A DNA stretch of 64,000 nucleotides. Source: CAIOYC01 sp965277345. GTDB lineage: Bacteria > Pseudomonadota > Alphaproteobacteria > Caulobacterales > Caulobacteraceae. Positions 42,612 through 51,448 of this stretch are shown in pieces. The stretch is taken from assembly GCA_965277345.1 (NCBI GenBank), contig CBDICI010000004.1, positions 62,001 through 126,000 of the forward strand. Direction: 5' to 3'. A program made the position numbers and the translations under genes. The notes beneath the pieces were generated by a model. It searched no databases. It saw only the letters and a list, made by a program, of their open reading frames with translations, and was not told where the DNA came from. The stretch's first letter is position 1; each line of letters opens with the position of its first letter.

Positions 42612-43217
42612 ATGTTCGGAAGGCATCATAACCATCACCATCACGCCCACGGCGAGGACGGCGCGCATCACGGACCGCATCGCGGTTTCGGCGGGCGCGG
42701 CATTGGCGGACGCCACGGCTTCGGCCACGACCATCACCGCGGCCGCCGCGCCGCGCGGATGTTCGACCAGGCCGACCTTCGCCTCGTCCTGCTGCAGCTG
42801 ATCAGCGAGAAGCCGAGCCATGGCTACGAACTGATCAAGGCGATCGAGGCGAAGCTCGGGGGCGCCTATTCGCCCTCCCCCGGCGTGGTCTATCCCACCC
42901 TCACCTTCCTGGAAGAGGCCGGCTTCACCACCGTCTCGCCCGAGGCCGGCGGCAAGAAGCTCTACGCCATCACCCCGGAGGGCCAGGCCGAGCTCGACGC
43001 CAACCGCGCCACGCTGAACACGCTCACCGCCCGTATGGACGAGGCGCGATCGCGCTCCGCCGGGGGGCGGCCGAAAATCGGCCGAGCGATGGAGAACCTG
43101 ATGACGGCGCTCCGCTACCGGCTGGGCGCCGGCGACCTGACCCCGGAAGAGGTGGAGCAGATCGCCGGCGTGCTCGACGCCGCCGCCCTGGCGGTCGAAA
43201 AGACGGCGGAGGGCTGA
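42612..43217 (+). CDS. PadR-family regulator with His-rich N-terminus (YqjI-like)
   Basis: 201 aa; AAGGA precedes the ATG at 42612. Residues 1-50 are dominated by His and Gly (GRHHNHHHHAHGEDGAHHGP, then RHGFGHDHHRG), a likely metal-binding tail. The PadR winged helix follows (MFDQADLRLVLLQLISEKPS, HGYELIKAIEAKLGGAYSPS, PGVVYPTLTFLEEAGFTTVS), then a C-terminal dimerisation helix. E. coli YqjI, a nickel-responsive repressor, has the same architecture. Binding sites for it are probably the three AGATATATCT palindromes upstream. Metal response is inference. Confidence 0.85.
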   Translation: MFGRHHNHHHHAHGEDGAHHGPHRGFGGRGIGGRHGFGHDHHRGRRAARMFDQADLRLVLLQLISEKPSHGYELIKAIEAKLGGAYSPSPGVVYPTLTFLEEAGFTTVSPEAGGKKLYAITPEGQAELDANRATLNTLTARMDEARSRSAGGRPKIGRAMENLMTALRYRLGAGDLTPEEVEQIAGVLDAAALAVEKTAEG

Positions 43218-43276
43218 GCCCCACGCATCCTCCCCATCGTCGGTGGAGAGGGGGACCACCCGCAGGGGGATGGAGA

Positions 43277-44533
43277 TCAAATATCGCTATAGCGAAGCTC
43301 CACCCCCAGCCCGTGCAGCACGTCCCACCAGTCCGGCCAGGTCTTGGCGGTGCAGCCGGGATCGAGGATGGTCACGCCCTCGACCAGCAGGCCGGTGAGC
43401 GACAGGGCCATGGCGACGCGGTGGTCGGCATAGGTCTCGATCCTCACTGGAATGCGCTTCCCGATCAGGCCGGGATCGCCCCGCACCACCAGATCGTCGC
43501 CGTCCTCCACCGCCAGGCCGGGACGGAGTTTCGACAGCTCGGTGGAGAGCGCACGCAGGCGATCGCACTCCTTTACCCTGAGGTTCGCCACCCCGACGAA
43601 GCGCACCGGCGCGGTGTTGAACGCGGCCATGGCGGCGAGGGTCGGCACGGCGTCCTGCATCTGAGACCCGTCGATCACCGGGGGCATGTGCGGCCAGACG
43701 GCGATCGGCGCATGGGCGGCGGCATCGGGCTGGGTGAAGGCCCCAGCCGCGACGCCGAGGTCGATCCGCCCGCCCGTCAGCCGCTCGGCCGCCCACAGAT
43801 AGGTGGCGGCCGAGGCGTCGGGCTCGACATGCACATCCGCGGCCCGATAGCCGGTGGGCTCCATAAGCCAGGCGCCGACGCCGACCGGTTCAGCCTTGGC
43901 GCCGAAGCTGCGCATGGCCGCCAAAGTGAGGTCCACATACCCCCGCGCACCAATATCCGGCCCGGTGAGCGCGACCTCCACGGGTCCCTCCGCCCGCGCC
44001 GCCAGCATGAGCAGCGCGGAGACGTACTGGCTGGACAAGGCGGCGTCGATGACCACCCGGCCGCCCGCGATCCGGCCGGTCCCGTGGATCGTGACGGGCG
44101 GACAGCCCGTGGCCGCCGCCGCCGCCACGCCCAACCGGCGGAGCGCCTCCACCAGGGGCGCGATGGGGCGCCTTCGCATGTGTGCGTCCCCGTCCACAAC
44201 CACCGGGCCGTCCACCAGGGCGGCGACGGCGGTGAGGAAGCGGGTCGCCGTACCGGCGTTGCCGAGGAACAGCGGCGCGGCCGGAACTCGCAGTTCGCCG
44301 GTGGAGCGCACGACGAAGGTGGTGGCGTCCGGCTCGTCCACGCCCACGCCCATGGCGGCCAGCGCCTCGGCCATGCGGGCCGTATCATCGCTTTTCAGCG
44401 CGCCGGTGAGGCGGCTCTCGCCCTCGGCCAGGGCGGCGAGCAGCAGCGCCCGGTTGGTGATCGACTTCGACCCCGGCGGCGCGGCGCGGCCCACCAGCGG
44501 ATGGCGGGGCGGGGCGAGGGTCACAGACTTCAT
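43277..44533 (-). CDS. aroA: EPSP synthase (3-phosphoshikimate 1-carboxyvinyltransferase)
   Basis: 418 aa. Joins PEP and shikimate 3-phosphate in the shikimate pathway. PPGSKSITNRALLLAALAEG is the substrate-binding N-terminus; LFLGNAGTATRFLTAVAALV is the conserved PEP-binding loop (the more common form is GNAGTAMRPL); SSQYVSALLML, RVKECDRLRALSTELSKL (Cys where Ser is usual) and YADHRVAMALSLTGL are in order. Third shikimate gene in the window, unlinked to aroKB. Confidence 0.93.
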   Translation of the reverse strand: MKSVTLAPPRHPLVGRAAPPGSKSITNRALLLAALAEGESRLTGALKSDDTARMAEALAAMGVGVDEPDATTFVVRSTGELRVPAAPLFLGNAGTATRFLTAVAALVDGPVVVDGDAHMRRRPIAPLVEALRRLGVAAAAATGCPPVTIHGTGRIAGGRVVIDAALSSQYVSALLMLAARAEGPVEVALTGPDIGARGYVDLTLAAMRSFGAKAEPVGVGAWLMEPTGYRAADVHVEPDASAATYLWAAERLTGGRIDLGVAAGAFTQPDAAAHAPIAVWPHMPPVIDGSQMQDAVPTLAAMAAFNTAPVRFVGVANLRVKECDRLRALSTELSKLRPGLAVEDGDDLVVRGDPGLIGKRIPVRIETYADHRVAMALSLTGLLVEGVTILDPGCTAKTWPDWWDVLHGLGVELRYSDI

Positions 44534-44554
44534 GGCGTCGCGGGTCCACGCTCG

Positions 44555-44655
44555 CCCTTCGAGGCCCGCTGCGCGGGCGCCTCAGGATAACGGCGACGTC
44601 CCAACCCCACCCCCTCATCCTGAGGTGCGAGCCGCGGGCGAGCCTCGACGGATCG
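44555..44655. repeat. Intergenic palindromic repeat (type E)
   Basis: CCTTCGAGGCCCGCTGCGCG with GGCGCCTCAGGAT on the left faces ATCCTGAGGTGCGAGCCGCG with GGCGAGCCTCGACGG on the right. The same CCTTCGAG/CCTCAGGATGA building blocks appear at 57279-57383. It fills the gap between aroA and the alpha/beta hydrolase gene. Confidence 0.55.
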
Positions 44656-44669
44656 GCCGAAGAGCAAGC

Positions 44670-45665
44670 CTAGGGCCATCCGGCCAGGACCGCCCGAAGC
44701 GCCGCCACCAGGCCCAGCGGCTGGTCCAGCAGCACGTGGTGCTCCGCCTCGGGCACCGCCACGAACGGCGTCCCGAAGGCGGCGTGCGAGCGCGAATAGT
44801 CGATCACGTCGTCCTGCATCAGCTTGGACTGCTCGCCCCAGACGAAGGCCAGCCGGCACTTGGCGGCGGCCAGCAGCGCCCCGGATTCCCAAGCGCCGGA
44901 GAAGTCCATCTTCGACCAGATGAAGGGGTCGAACCGCCAGGTCCAGCCCATCTGGCCCGATCCATCCTCAAGCGGCGCCGGATGCAGCGCCTCGCGCGCG
45001 ATATAGTCGACGATGAAGTGGTTCTGGCAGTCCTGCGGCGGCATCAGGCGAAAGCGGGTCAGCGCCTCTTCCAGCGTCGGCGAGACGCGGCTGGGCCTGG
45101 TGCGCCGGGGCGGCCCGCGCCATTGCCGCTCAGGGGGACGGGCGCCGGAATCGACGATGATCGCCGCCTTCAGCCGCTCGCCGTGCGCCGCCGCCAGGGC
45201 CGAGGTCACCGACCCGCCGAAGGAGTGGGCGATCACCACCGGCTTCTCCTGGGGCTCGAACAGGCCGGCCCCGTCGGCGCAGGCCAGCGCTTCCTGTCCG
45301 AAGCCCTCGATGGAATAGCGCTCGCGCCAGCCGGAGCGGCCCATGCCCGACCAGGAGATGGCGGCGCAGCGATACTGGTCGGCGAAGAAGGGGGCGATGA
45401 AGCTCCACCAGTCGGCATGGGCGCCGTTGCCGTGCAGGAACAGCAGGCCGGGCCTGCCGCGCTCGCCCCAGGTGAGCAACTCGATATCCACGCCGTCCAC
45501 CGCCACCATGCCGCGATCCGGCCGGCGGGCGATGGCGTGCTCGAACCAGGCCGGAGCGGGCGGGCGATCGCCGTGATAGGGCGCGAGGATCGGCGGGATA
45601 TCGACGGCGAAGACCGCGTCCGCCGTGGGGTGCGCCGGCCGCACATCGGGGGCGCCGTCGTTCAT
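44670..45665 (-). CDS. Alpha/beta hydrolase
   Basis: 331 aa. Nucleophile elbow AHSFGGSVTSALAAAH (Ser), oxyanion segment LFLHGNGAHADWWSFIAPFF and a late His in VPEAEHHVLLDQPLGLV make a full catalytic set; FVWGEQSKLMQDDVIDYS carries the likely acid. A 55-residue N-terminal extension precedes the fold. It is coupled by ATGA to the upstream thioesterase gene, so both may act on related thioesters or esters. Substrate unknown. Confidence 0.85.
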   Translation of the reverse strand: MNDGAPDVRPAHPTADAVFAVDIPPILAPYHGDRPPAPAWFEHAIARRPDRGMVAVDGVDIELLTWGERGRPGLLFLHGNGAHADWWSFIAPFFADQYRCAAISWSGMGRSGWRERYSIEGFGQEALACADGAGLFEPQEKPVVIAHSFGGSVTSALAAAHGERLKAAIIVDSGARPPERQWRGPPRRTRPSRVSPTLEEALTRFRLMPPQDCQNHFIVDYIAREALHPAPLEDGSGQMGWTWRFDPFIWSKMDFSGAWESGALLAAAKCRLAFVWGEQSKLMQDDVIDYSRSHAAFGTPFVAVPEAEHHVLLDQPLGLVAALRAVLAGWP

Positions 45666-46165
45666 CGCTCGATTCCCTCAACCACAGCTTCTGTCAGGGC
45701 CGTTTCGGTCCACGACTTCTCGCCCGGCCGCGGCGCGCGCGGGCCGAGCGCCTTGAACACGCCCGAGCCGACCATCAAGGTCCGCTCACCGGCCCACAGG
45801 CGCCCGCGCACCACATAAAGGCCCTCGTCCTGCGACAGCAGATCGCCGCCGCCCTCCACCCATTCGCCCATCGCCGCCGACGCCAGGAAATCGCAGGTCA
45901 GCCGCACCGTGACCCAGAAACTGGAGCGCTCGAACGAGACCACATTGCCCCACGCCATGTCGGCCAGGGTCATCAACATGCCGCCATGGGTGTTCTGCAG
46001 CCCGTTGGTGTGGTGCGCCTCGACCCGAAAGCCGGTGGTGGTCCCCTCGGCGGTGGTGCGGCGATACAGCGGCCCGACGGCCCGCCCGAACCCGCGCGTC
46101 CAGTCCAGAACCTGGTAGCCCTCGGGGGGCGGAAGCGGGGTCGCCCCCTGCACGTCGTCGGACAT
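45662..46165 (-). CDS. PaaI-family hotdog thioesterase
   Basis: 167 aa. Hotdog fold with the PaaI signature NGLQNTHGGMLMTLADMAWG, where the Asn/His-Gly-Gly segment and Asp contribute to the active site of acyl-CoA hydrolysis, and TVRLTCDFLASAAMGEWVEG. Start taken at ATG 46165 (MSDDVQGATP). Its stop overlaps the start of the alpha/beta hydrolase gene. Probably cytoplasmic, acting on aryl- or medium-chain acyl-CoA. Confidence 0.87.
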   Translation of the reverse strand: MSDDVQGATPLPPPEGYQVLDWTRGFGRAVGPLYRRTTAEGTTTGFRVEAHHTNGLQNTHGGMLMTLADMAWGNVVSFERSSFWVTVRLTCDFLASAAMGEWVEGGGDLLSQDEGLYVVRGRLWAGERTLMVGSGVFKALGPRAPRPGEKSWTETALTEAVVEGIER

Positions 46166-46250
46166 GACGCCCTCCTGCCCGGCCTGACTAAACGCCGATC
46201 CGGGAAAGGCAAGGGCAGCTTGACATGACCGGCCCGAGCCTGACGCTGTG

Positions 46251-46448
46251 ATGATGGCCAAAGACTTCTACGACCAGCTCTCCCGGATCATGCGCGAGCA
46301 CGGCTGCTGGCGCGTGGAGGGCGGCAAAGGCAGTCATGAGAAGTGGAGGAGCCCGATCAACGGCCGCACCGTCACCGTGCCGCGTTCCAAGAGCCGTCAC
46401 ACCGCCAATGCGGTACTTGAACAGCTCGGCATCGAGGAAAAGCTCTAA
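46251..46448 (+). CDS. hicA: HicA-family toxin
   Basis: 65 aa dsRBD-like mRNA interferase family. AKDFYDQLSRIMREHGCWRV is the first helix and strand, followed by GGKGSHEKWRSPINGRTVTV with the catalytic His in GSH, and SRHTANAVLEQLGIEEKL. This HicA subtype usually sits next to a DUF1902 antitoxin on the same strand. Here a DUF1902 gene is 150 bp away but on the opposite strand, convergent. TTGACA at 46220-46225 may be part of its promoter. Start ambiguous by one or two codons (ATGATG). Confidence 0.8.
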   Translation: MMAKDFYDQLSRIMREHGCWRVEGGKGSHEKWRSPINGRTVTVPRSKSRHTANAVLEQLGIEEKL

Positions 46449-46527
46449 GGTCCGGACTCTAGTTTCGGGCATCCGTGGCAGAGCGTTCACGGGGTGTGAC
46501 TGAGCAGTTCGCGATCGCGCCATAGGC

Positions 46528-46546
46528 TCCCGGAACGAGTCCGGGA
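46528..46546. repeat. Short CCCGGA/TCCGGG palindrome (type F)
   Basis: TCCCGGA-ACGAG-TCCGGGA, a shorter relative of the perfect palindrome at 30527-30567. It lies between the convergent HicA and DUF1902 genes, where nothing else is recognisable in 149 bp. Confidence 0.5.
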
Positions 46547-46597
46547 ATGGCGAAAATTGGGAAGCGGGCTTGGCCAGCGTTAAATCGTCGTCACAGC

Positions 46598-46825
46598 CTA
46601 AGCGACTAAGACCTCGCGCCGGTCGGAGACCTGGAAGTCGATGGCCACGCTGGCGGCGCGCAACCCCTCGTTCTCCGCCAGCATCTCCGGGGCCAGGCGC
46701 ATCATCAGCGCCTCGAACTCCGCCAGGGTATCGGACTCGATCACCAGGCCGGGAATGTCGGTTTCGGAAATCCAGACCCGCGCCTCGGGCTCGAAGACCG
46801 CCTTGACAAAATAGGCTTGCGACAT
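46598..46825 (-). CDS. DUF1902 protein (HicB-like antitoxin candidate)
   Basis: 75 aa. SQAYFVKAVFEPEARVWISE, TDIPGLVIESDTLAEFEALM and MRLAPEMLAENEG match the DUF1902 pattern, a partial HicB-like fold that normally partners with HicA. It begins 7 nt after the pepF stop without a visible ribosome binding site, so it is likely cotranscribed with pepF. The HicA gene lies 150 bp beyond its stop in convergent orientation. Whether the two still work together is open. Confidence 0.75.
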   Translation of the reverse strand: MSQAYFVKAVFEPEARVWISETDIPGLVIESDTLAEFEALMMRLAPEMLAENEGLRAASVAIDFQVSDRREVLVA

Positions 46826-46832
46826 GGGGGTA

Positions 46833-48635
46833 TTATGCGCCCAAAGCCTCGAACTCGTCCACCAGGCGTTCGAGGCGCGAGACGCCGGCGGCCCAGAAGG
46901 TCTTGGACCGGGGATCGAGGCCGAAGGGGGCCAGCGCCTCCACATAGGTCCTGGACCCGCCGGCGGCGAGCAACTGCTCATACAGCGGCGCGAAGGCGGC
47001 CGGGTCCTCGCGGCGTTTTTCCATCAGGGCCGAGACCAGAAGGTCGCCGAAGGCGTAGGCGTAGACATAGAAGGGCGCGTGGGCGAAGTGGGTGACATAG
47101 GCCCAGTAATGTTCGTAGCCGGGGTTCAGGCGGATGGCCGGCCCCAGGCTCTCGCCCTGCACCTCCAGCCACAGCTTGCCGATATCCTCGGCGGAAAGCT
47201 CGCCCTCCAGCCGCAGCGTATGGAAGCGGCTCTCGAAGCGGTGAAAGGCGATCTGGCGCACCACCGTGTTCAGCCCGTCCTCGATCTTACCGGCGATCAG
47301 CGCGCGGCGGGTCTTGGGCGTGGAGTCGGCCAGGAGCCGCTCGAACACCAGCCCCTCGCCGAAGATCGAGGCGGTCTCGGCCAGGGTCAGCGGCGTGTCG
47401 GACAGCAGCGTGCCGAGCGGGGCGGCCAGCGTCTGGTGCACCGCATGGCCGAGCTCGTGCGCCAGGGTCAGCACATCGCGCCGCTCGTCCATATAGTTCA
47501 GGAACACATAGGGGTGTCGGTCGGCCGCCACCGGATGGGAGAAGGCGCCGGACTGCTTGCCCGCGCGCGGCCGGGCGTCGATCCACGGATTGGCGAAGAA
47601 GGTGCGGGCGTGCCCGGCGAAGGCCGGGGCGAGCGCCTCGAAGCTTTCCAGCACCACCGCCTGCGCCTCCGCCCAGGTGTAGCGGCGCGGCGGGGCCTGA
47701 TCGAGCGGCGCGTTGCGATCCCAGTAGTCCAGCGCCTCTAGCCCCATGGCCTTGGCCTTCAGCGCATAATAGCGGTGCGACAGGCGCGGATAGGCCTCGA
47801 CCACCGCCGCCTCCAGCGCCTCCACCGCCTCGGCGTCCACTTCGTTGGCGATGTGGCGGCTGGCGGCTGGGGTGGCGTATTTGCGCCAGCGGTCCTCCAC
47901 CTGCTTCTCGAAGGCCAGGGTGTTGAGCGCCAGGGCCAGGACCGGGGTCTGCTCGGCCAAGGCCGCCGACAGGGCGCCCGCGGCCTCTGCCCGCTTGCCA
48001 GGCGCCGCGTCGGAGAGCCGGTTCAGCGTCTCCGACAGGGTCAGGGCCTCGCCGTCGATATGGACGCTCATCCGCGCCAGGGTCTCGTCGTAGAGCCGCA
48101 CCCAGTTGGACACGGCCGGCCCCCTGTCGAGCAACAGGCGCTCCAGGTCGGGCGACAGCTCGTGCGCCTTGGTCAGGCGGACGCGGCGGATCCACGGGCG
48201 CCACTTGGCGGCGTCCGGACGCGCGCGAAAGGCGGCCTCGATCTCCCACTCGTCGAGCTGGTTGATCTCCAGCGTGAGGAACAGGGTGTCCGCGCCGATG
48301 GCGGCGGTGCGGGCGCGAAGGTCGGCCTCCATCTTGGCCAAGGCCGGGTCGTCGCGCATGGTGGCCGAGGCCAGCCCGGCGAAGGCGCCCGCGCCGAGGA
48401 TCAGGTTGGTGGCCTGTTCGTACAGGGAAATCCCCTGCGCCAGCAGCATACCCAGCTGTTCCGCATTGCCGCGCCGTGCCAGGAACTGGCCCTTCAGCCG
48501 CGCCAGCTCGGCGATCACCGCCTCGGCGGCCTTGAGGTCGGTCTCCAGCTTCGGATCGTCCCGCCCGGCATAGAGGTCGCCGAGATTCCATACGGGAAGG
48601 GCGTCGGCGGCGTTCACAGGCGTCTGAGCGTTCAT
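46833..48635 (-). CDS. pepF: Oligoendopeptidase F (M3 metallopeptidase)
   Basis: 600 aa. Zinc peptidase cleaving short oligopeptides in the cytoplasm. The HExxH motif is His393-Glu-Leu-Gly-His397 in LTLAHELGHAVHQTLAAPLG, with the third ligand Glu in PLTLAETASIFGEGLVFERL. The N-terminal helical domain starts LPVWNLGDLYAGRDDPKLET. Full length; followed 7 nt later by the DUF1902 gene. Confidence 0.93.
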   Translation of the reverse strand: MNAQTPVNAADALPVWNLGDLYAGRDDPKLETDLKAAEAVIAELARLKGQFLARRGNAEQLGMLLAQGISLYEQATNLILGAGAFAGLASATMRDDPALAKMEADLRARTAAIGADTLFLTLEINQLDEWEIEAAFRARPDAAKWRPWIRRVRLTKAHELSPDLERLLLDRGPAVSNWVRLYDETLARMSVHIDGEALTLSETLNRLSDAAPGKRAEAAGALSAALAEQTPVLALALNTLAFEKQVEDRWRKYATPAASRHIANEVDAEAVEALEAAVVEAYPRLSHRYYALKAKAMGLEALDYWDRNAPLDQAPPRRYTWAEAQAVVLESFEALAPAFAGHARTFFANPWIDARPRAGKQSGAFSHPVAADRHPYVFLNYMDERRDVLTLAHELGHAVHQTLAAPLGTLLSDTPLTLAETASIFGEGLVFERLLADSTPKTRRALIAGKIEDGLNTVVRQIAFHRFESRFHTLRLEGELSAEDIGKLWLEVQGESLGPAIRLNPGYEHYWAYVTHFAHAPFYVYAYAFGDLLVSALMEKRREDPAAFAPLYEQLLAAGGSRTYVEALAPFGLDPRSKTFWAAGVSRLERLVDEFEALGA

Positions 48636-48681
48636 GCCGCGGATATGGACCGCACATCGACGGCGTTCAATTGTGAATATT

Positions 48682-48817
48682 CCTCCCCCTCGACGAGGGG
48701 GAGGGGGACCGCGAAGCGGTGGAGGGGGCGGCGCCGCCCTATCGGGTTAGCGTCGGCGTTGCCCCCTCCGTCACGGCGCTGTGCGCCGCGCCACCTCTCC
48801 CGCTGCGCGGGGGAGGA
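48682..48817. repeat. Intergenic long inverted repeat (GC-rich, type A)
   Basis: CCTCCCCCTCGACGAGGGGG followed by ACCGCGAAGCGGTGGAGGGG faces GCCCCCTCCGTCACGGCGCT and CTCCCGCTGCGCGGGGGAGG. Same layout as 27704-27833. It occupies the middle of the 307-bp gap (48636-48942) upstream of the response-regulator gene; the rest of that gap shows no ORF and no clear sigma-54 or sigma-70 promoter. Confidence 0.65.
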
Positions 48818-48942
48818 GATGAGGTGGTTAACCCCGGACTCACGTCTCCTCAACCGAACCTTCAGCCTTCTGCTCCATAACGACACACACCGAGGCCGGC
48901 CGGCAAAACGCGGCGGTCGATCCTGAAGCGGGTGTCGCGCCT

Positions 48943-50403
48943 ATGTCCAAGACCGTCCTGATCGTCGATGACGACCCGACCCAGCGGCGCCTGATGCAGG
49001 CGGTGCTGGAGCGCGAGGGCTTCGCCGTCGCCCAGGCCGACAGCGGCGAGACGGCGCTCGACCGTATCGCCACCGGCCTGACGCCGGATGTGGTCATCCT
49101 CGATCTGGTCATGCCGCGCCTGTCGGGCATCGAGACGCTGAAGGCCATGCGCGCCGAAAGGCTGACCGTGCCCGTGGTGGTGCTCACCGCCACCGGCGGC
49201 GTGGACGTGGTGGTGCAGGCCATGCAGGCCGGGGCGCAGGACTTCTTCATCAAGCCGGCCAGCCCCGAACGGATCATCGTCTCCATCCGCAACGCCCTGC
49301 AGATGGGCCAGCTCACCAAGGAGGTGAACCGCCTGCAGAAGCGTGCCGCCGGCCACGTGGGCTTCGACGACATCGTCGGCGCCTCCCCGCCCATGCGCAC
49401 CCTGAAGGCCCTGGCCGAGCGCGGGGCGAAATCGCAAATCCCGATCCTGATCCTCGGCGAGAGCGGCGTCGGCAAGGAGCTGATCGCCCGCGCCGTGCAC
49501 GGCGCCAGCGAACGCGCGGGCAAACCGTTCGTGGCGGTCAACTGCGGCGCCCTGCCGGAGACCCTGGTGGAGAGCATCCTGTTCGGCCACGAGAAGGGGT
49601 CGTTCACCGGCGCCTCCGAAAAGCACCTCGGCAAGTTCATGGAGGCCAACGGCGGGACCCTGTTTCTCGACGAGGTGGGCGAGCTGCCGCTCGACATGCA
49701 GGTGAAGCTGCTGCGCGCGCTGCAGGAAAAGGAAGTGGACGCGGTGGGCGCCAAGCGCTCCATCAAGGTCGATGTGCGCATCATCGCCGCCACCAACCGC
49801 AACCTGCAGGAGCGCGTCGCCGGCGGCCACTTCCGCGAGGACCTGTTCTATCGCCTGAACGTCTTCCCTATCGAGGCGCCCTCCCTGCGCGAGCGGCGCG
49901 AGGACGTGCCGGCCCTGGTGGACGCCTTCATCCGCCGCTTCAACGCCGAGGAGGGCAAGCGCGTGGTCGCCGCCACCGGCGAGACCATCGCCATGCTCCT
50001 CGCCCACGAGTGGCCCGGCAATGTGCGCCAGCTGGAGAACGCGGTCTATCGCGCCATCGTGCTCGCCGACGCCCCCTATCTGCAGCCGCACGACTTCCCG
50101 GCCATCTCCGGCGTCTCCGCGCCCCAGCCCATGGCCCACGACGAAGCGGCGGAGCCGGCGCCGGCCGGCCAGGCCTATGCGCCCGCCGAGATGCTGGCCC
50201 CCGACGCGCCGGTGAAGATCCTCGACGCGCGCGGGCACCTGCGCACCCTGGAAGAGATCGAGCGCGACCTGATCCAGTTCGCCATCGAGACCTATGCCGG
50301 CCACATGACCGAGGTGGCCCGCCGCCTCGGCATCGGCCGCTCCACCCTCTATCGCAAGGTCCGCGAGCAGGGGCTGGAGGAACTGGTCAACGAAGCGGGC
50401 TGA
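48943..50403 (+). CDS. tacA: Sigma-54-dependent response regulator, TacA-like
   Basis: 486 aa NtrC-class activator. Receiver domain 1-120 with phospho-acceptor Asp54 (VVILDLVMPRLSG) and KPAS; AAA+ domain with Walker A GESGVGKE (172-179), the sigma-54 contact loop GSFTGA (219-224, Ser for the usual Ala), Walker B GGTLFLDEVGELPLD and the R-finger region; C-terminal Fis-type HTH (MTEVARRLGIGRSTLYRKVR). Length and domain order fit TacA, which in Caulobacter controls stalk genes through the ShkA-ShpA phosphorelay. No kinase gene is adjacent, so orthology is inferred. Confidence 0.7.
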   Translation: MSKTVLIVDDDPTQRRLMQAVLEREGFAVAQADSGETALDRIATGLTPDVVILDLVMPRLSGIETLKAMRAERLTVPVVVLTATGGVDVVVQAMQAGAQDFFIKPASPERIIVSIRNALQMGQLTKEVNRLQKRAAGHVGFDDIVGASPPMRTLKALAERGAKSQIPILILGESGVGKELIARAVHGASERAGKPFVAVNCGALPETLVESILFGHEKGSFTGASEKHLGKFMEANGGTLFLDEVGELPLDMQVKLLRALQEKEVDAVGAKRSIKVDVRIIAATNRNLQERVAGGHFREDLFYRLNVFPIEAPSLRERREDVPALVDAFIRRFNAEEGKRVVAATGETIAMLLAHEWPGNVRQLENAVYRAIVLADAPYLQPHDFPAISGVSAPQPMAHDEAAEPAPAGQAYAPAEMLAPDAPVKILDARGHLRTLEEIERDLIQFAIETYAGHMTEVARRLGIGRSTLYRKVREQGLEELVNEAG

Positions 50404-51313
50404 GGGTTGGGGATAGCGCCGGCGCCGGTTCGGCGGCGTGCACCCATTCGGGGGGCATCCAGAGGTATTTGAGCTTGTCCTGCCAGCGGTCGGCGCTGCG
50501 CATCCGGTCGCGCAGCCAGACCAGGCCGGAGACCTGGGTCTTCAGCGGGTTGTAGCTGTGGAACGGCGTGGTGAGGCCGATGATCGGCGGCTCTTCCTCG
50601 CGCTGGAAGGTGCCGAGCAGGCGGTCGAGGATGATGGTCACCTCGGAATAGTTCTTGTCGATATACTTCGGCTGGGTGCCATGGTGGGCGCGATGGTTGG
50701 AGGGCGTGGCCATGAAGCTCTCCAATATCCCCAGCCTGCCGACGAAGTTGCCGTGGATGAAGATGCCGTAGAACGACTTCAGCCCGTGCATCCCCAGCCA
50801 GAACACCGGCGGCACCCCGGCGAAGGCCAGGGGCAGGGCCACTAGGTGCAGCACGATATTGCCGTCGATCAGGAACCCCCGCGCGGAAACGGTGAAGTTG
50901 TAGGCGTTGGAAGAGTGATGCACCTGGTGAAAGGCCCAGAACAGCCCGACGCGGTGGCCGATGCGGTGATCCACATAGAAGGCGATCTCGTGGACGATGA
51001 AGGTCGCCACCAGGGCAATGCCGATCGGTAGGGCGCCGACGACCCGCCAATGCAGATACACCCACGTATAGAGCGCCATGGGGGCGATGATGCCGAACAC
51101 CGCGTCGAAGACGTTGTTGATCAGGTTGACGGCGATGTTGTTCACTCCGTCGCGATAGTCGTAGGCGTCCCGCTTGAAGATGAAATAGCCGGTCCACTCC
51201 AGCGCGATGGCGCCGAAATAAAACACGCCGAGCGCCACGAAGCCGTTGTCGGCTCCCAAGAGGTTGATGAAGCCGGCGAAGGCCTGCAGCGGATGGTGGG
51301 GGATCAGGGTCAT
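50387..51313 (-). CDS. Sterol desaturase / fatty acid hydroxylase family protein
   Basis: 308 aa integral membrane di-iron enzyme. The histidine clusters are visible: HEIAFYVDHRIGHRV, FHQVHHSSNAYN and NHRAHHGTQPKYIDKNY, with about four hydrophobic segments in the N-terminal two thirds. The family hydroxylates or desaturates sterols, carotenoids or fatty acyl chains. Its 3' end overlaps the convergent tacA-like gene by 17 bp. Start at ATG 51313. Confidence 0.88.
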   Translation of the reverse strand: MTLIPHHPLQAFAGFINLLGADNGFVALGVFYFGAIALEWTGYFIFKRDAYDYRDGVNNIAVNLINNVFDAVFGIIAPMALYTWVYLHWRVVGALPIGIALVATFIVHEIAFYVDHRIGHRVGLFWAFHQVHHSSNAYNFTVSARGFLIDGNIVLHLVALPLAFAGVPPVFWLGMHGLKSFYGIFIHGNFVGRLGILESFMATPSNHRAHHGTQPKYIDKNYSEVTIILDRLLGTFQREEEPPIIGLTTPFHSYNPLKTQVSGLVWLRDRMRSADRWQDKLKYLWMPPEWVHAAEPAPALSPTLSPLR

Positions 51314-51448
51314 GATCGGCCAACTGAGCAGTGGACAGTGCGCTTGTGGCCGAACTCTACAGCCGGAGCCACCCTTCATTGAGTCGCAGCCTGGGTTTTT
51401 CAAACTGTTTCAAAAGTCATGTCCCTCGGCCAATAGGATGCATCTGGA

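Noticed and set aside
42612..42700. Poly-His stretch as a sign of cloning vector or tag
   Set aside because: The His codons are mixed with Gly, Asp and Arg over 50 residues and continue into a normal PadR domain, as in natural YqjI-like proteins.
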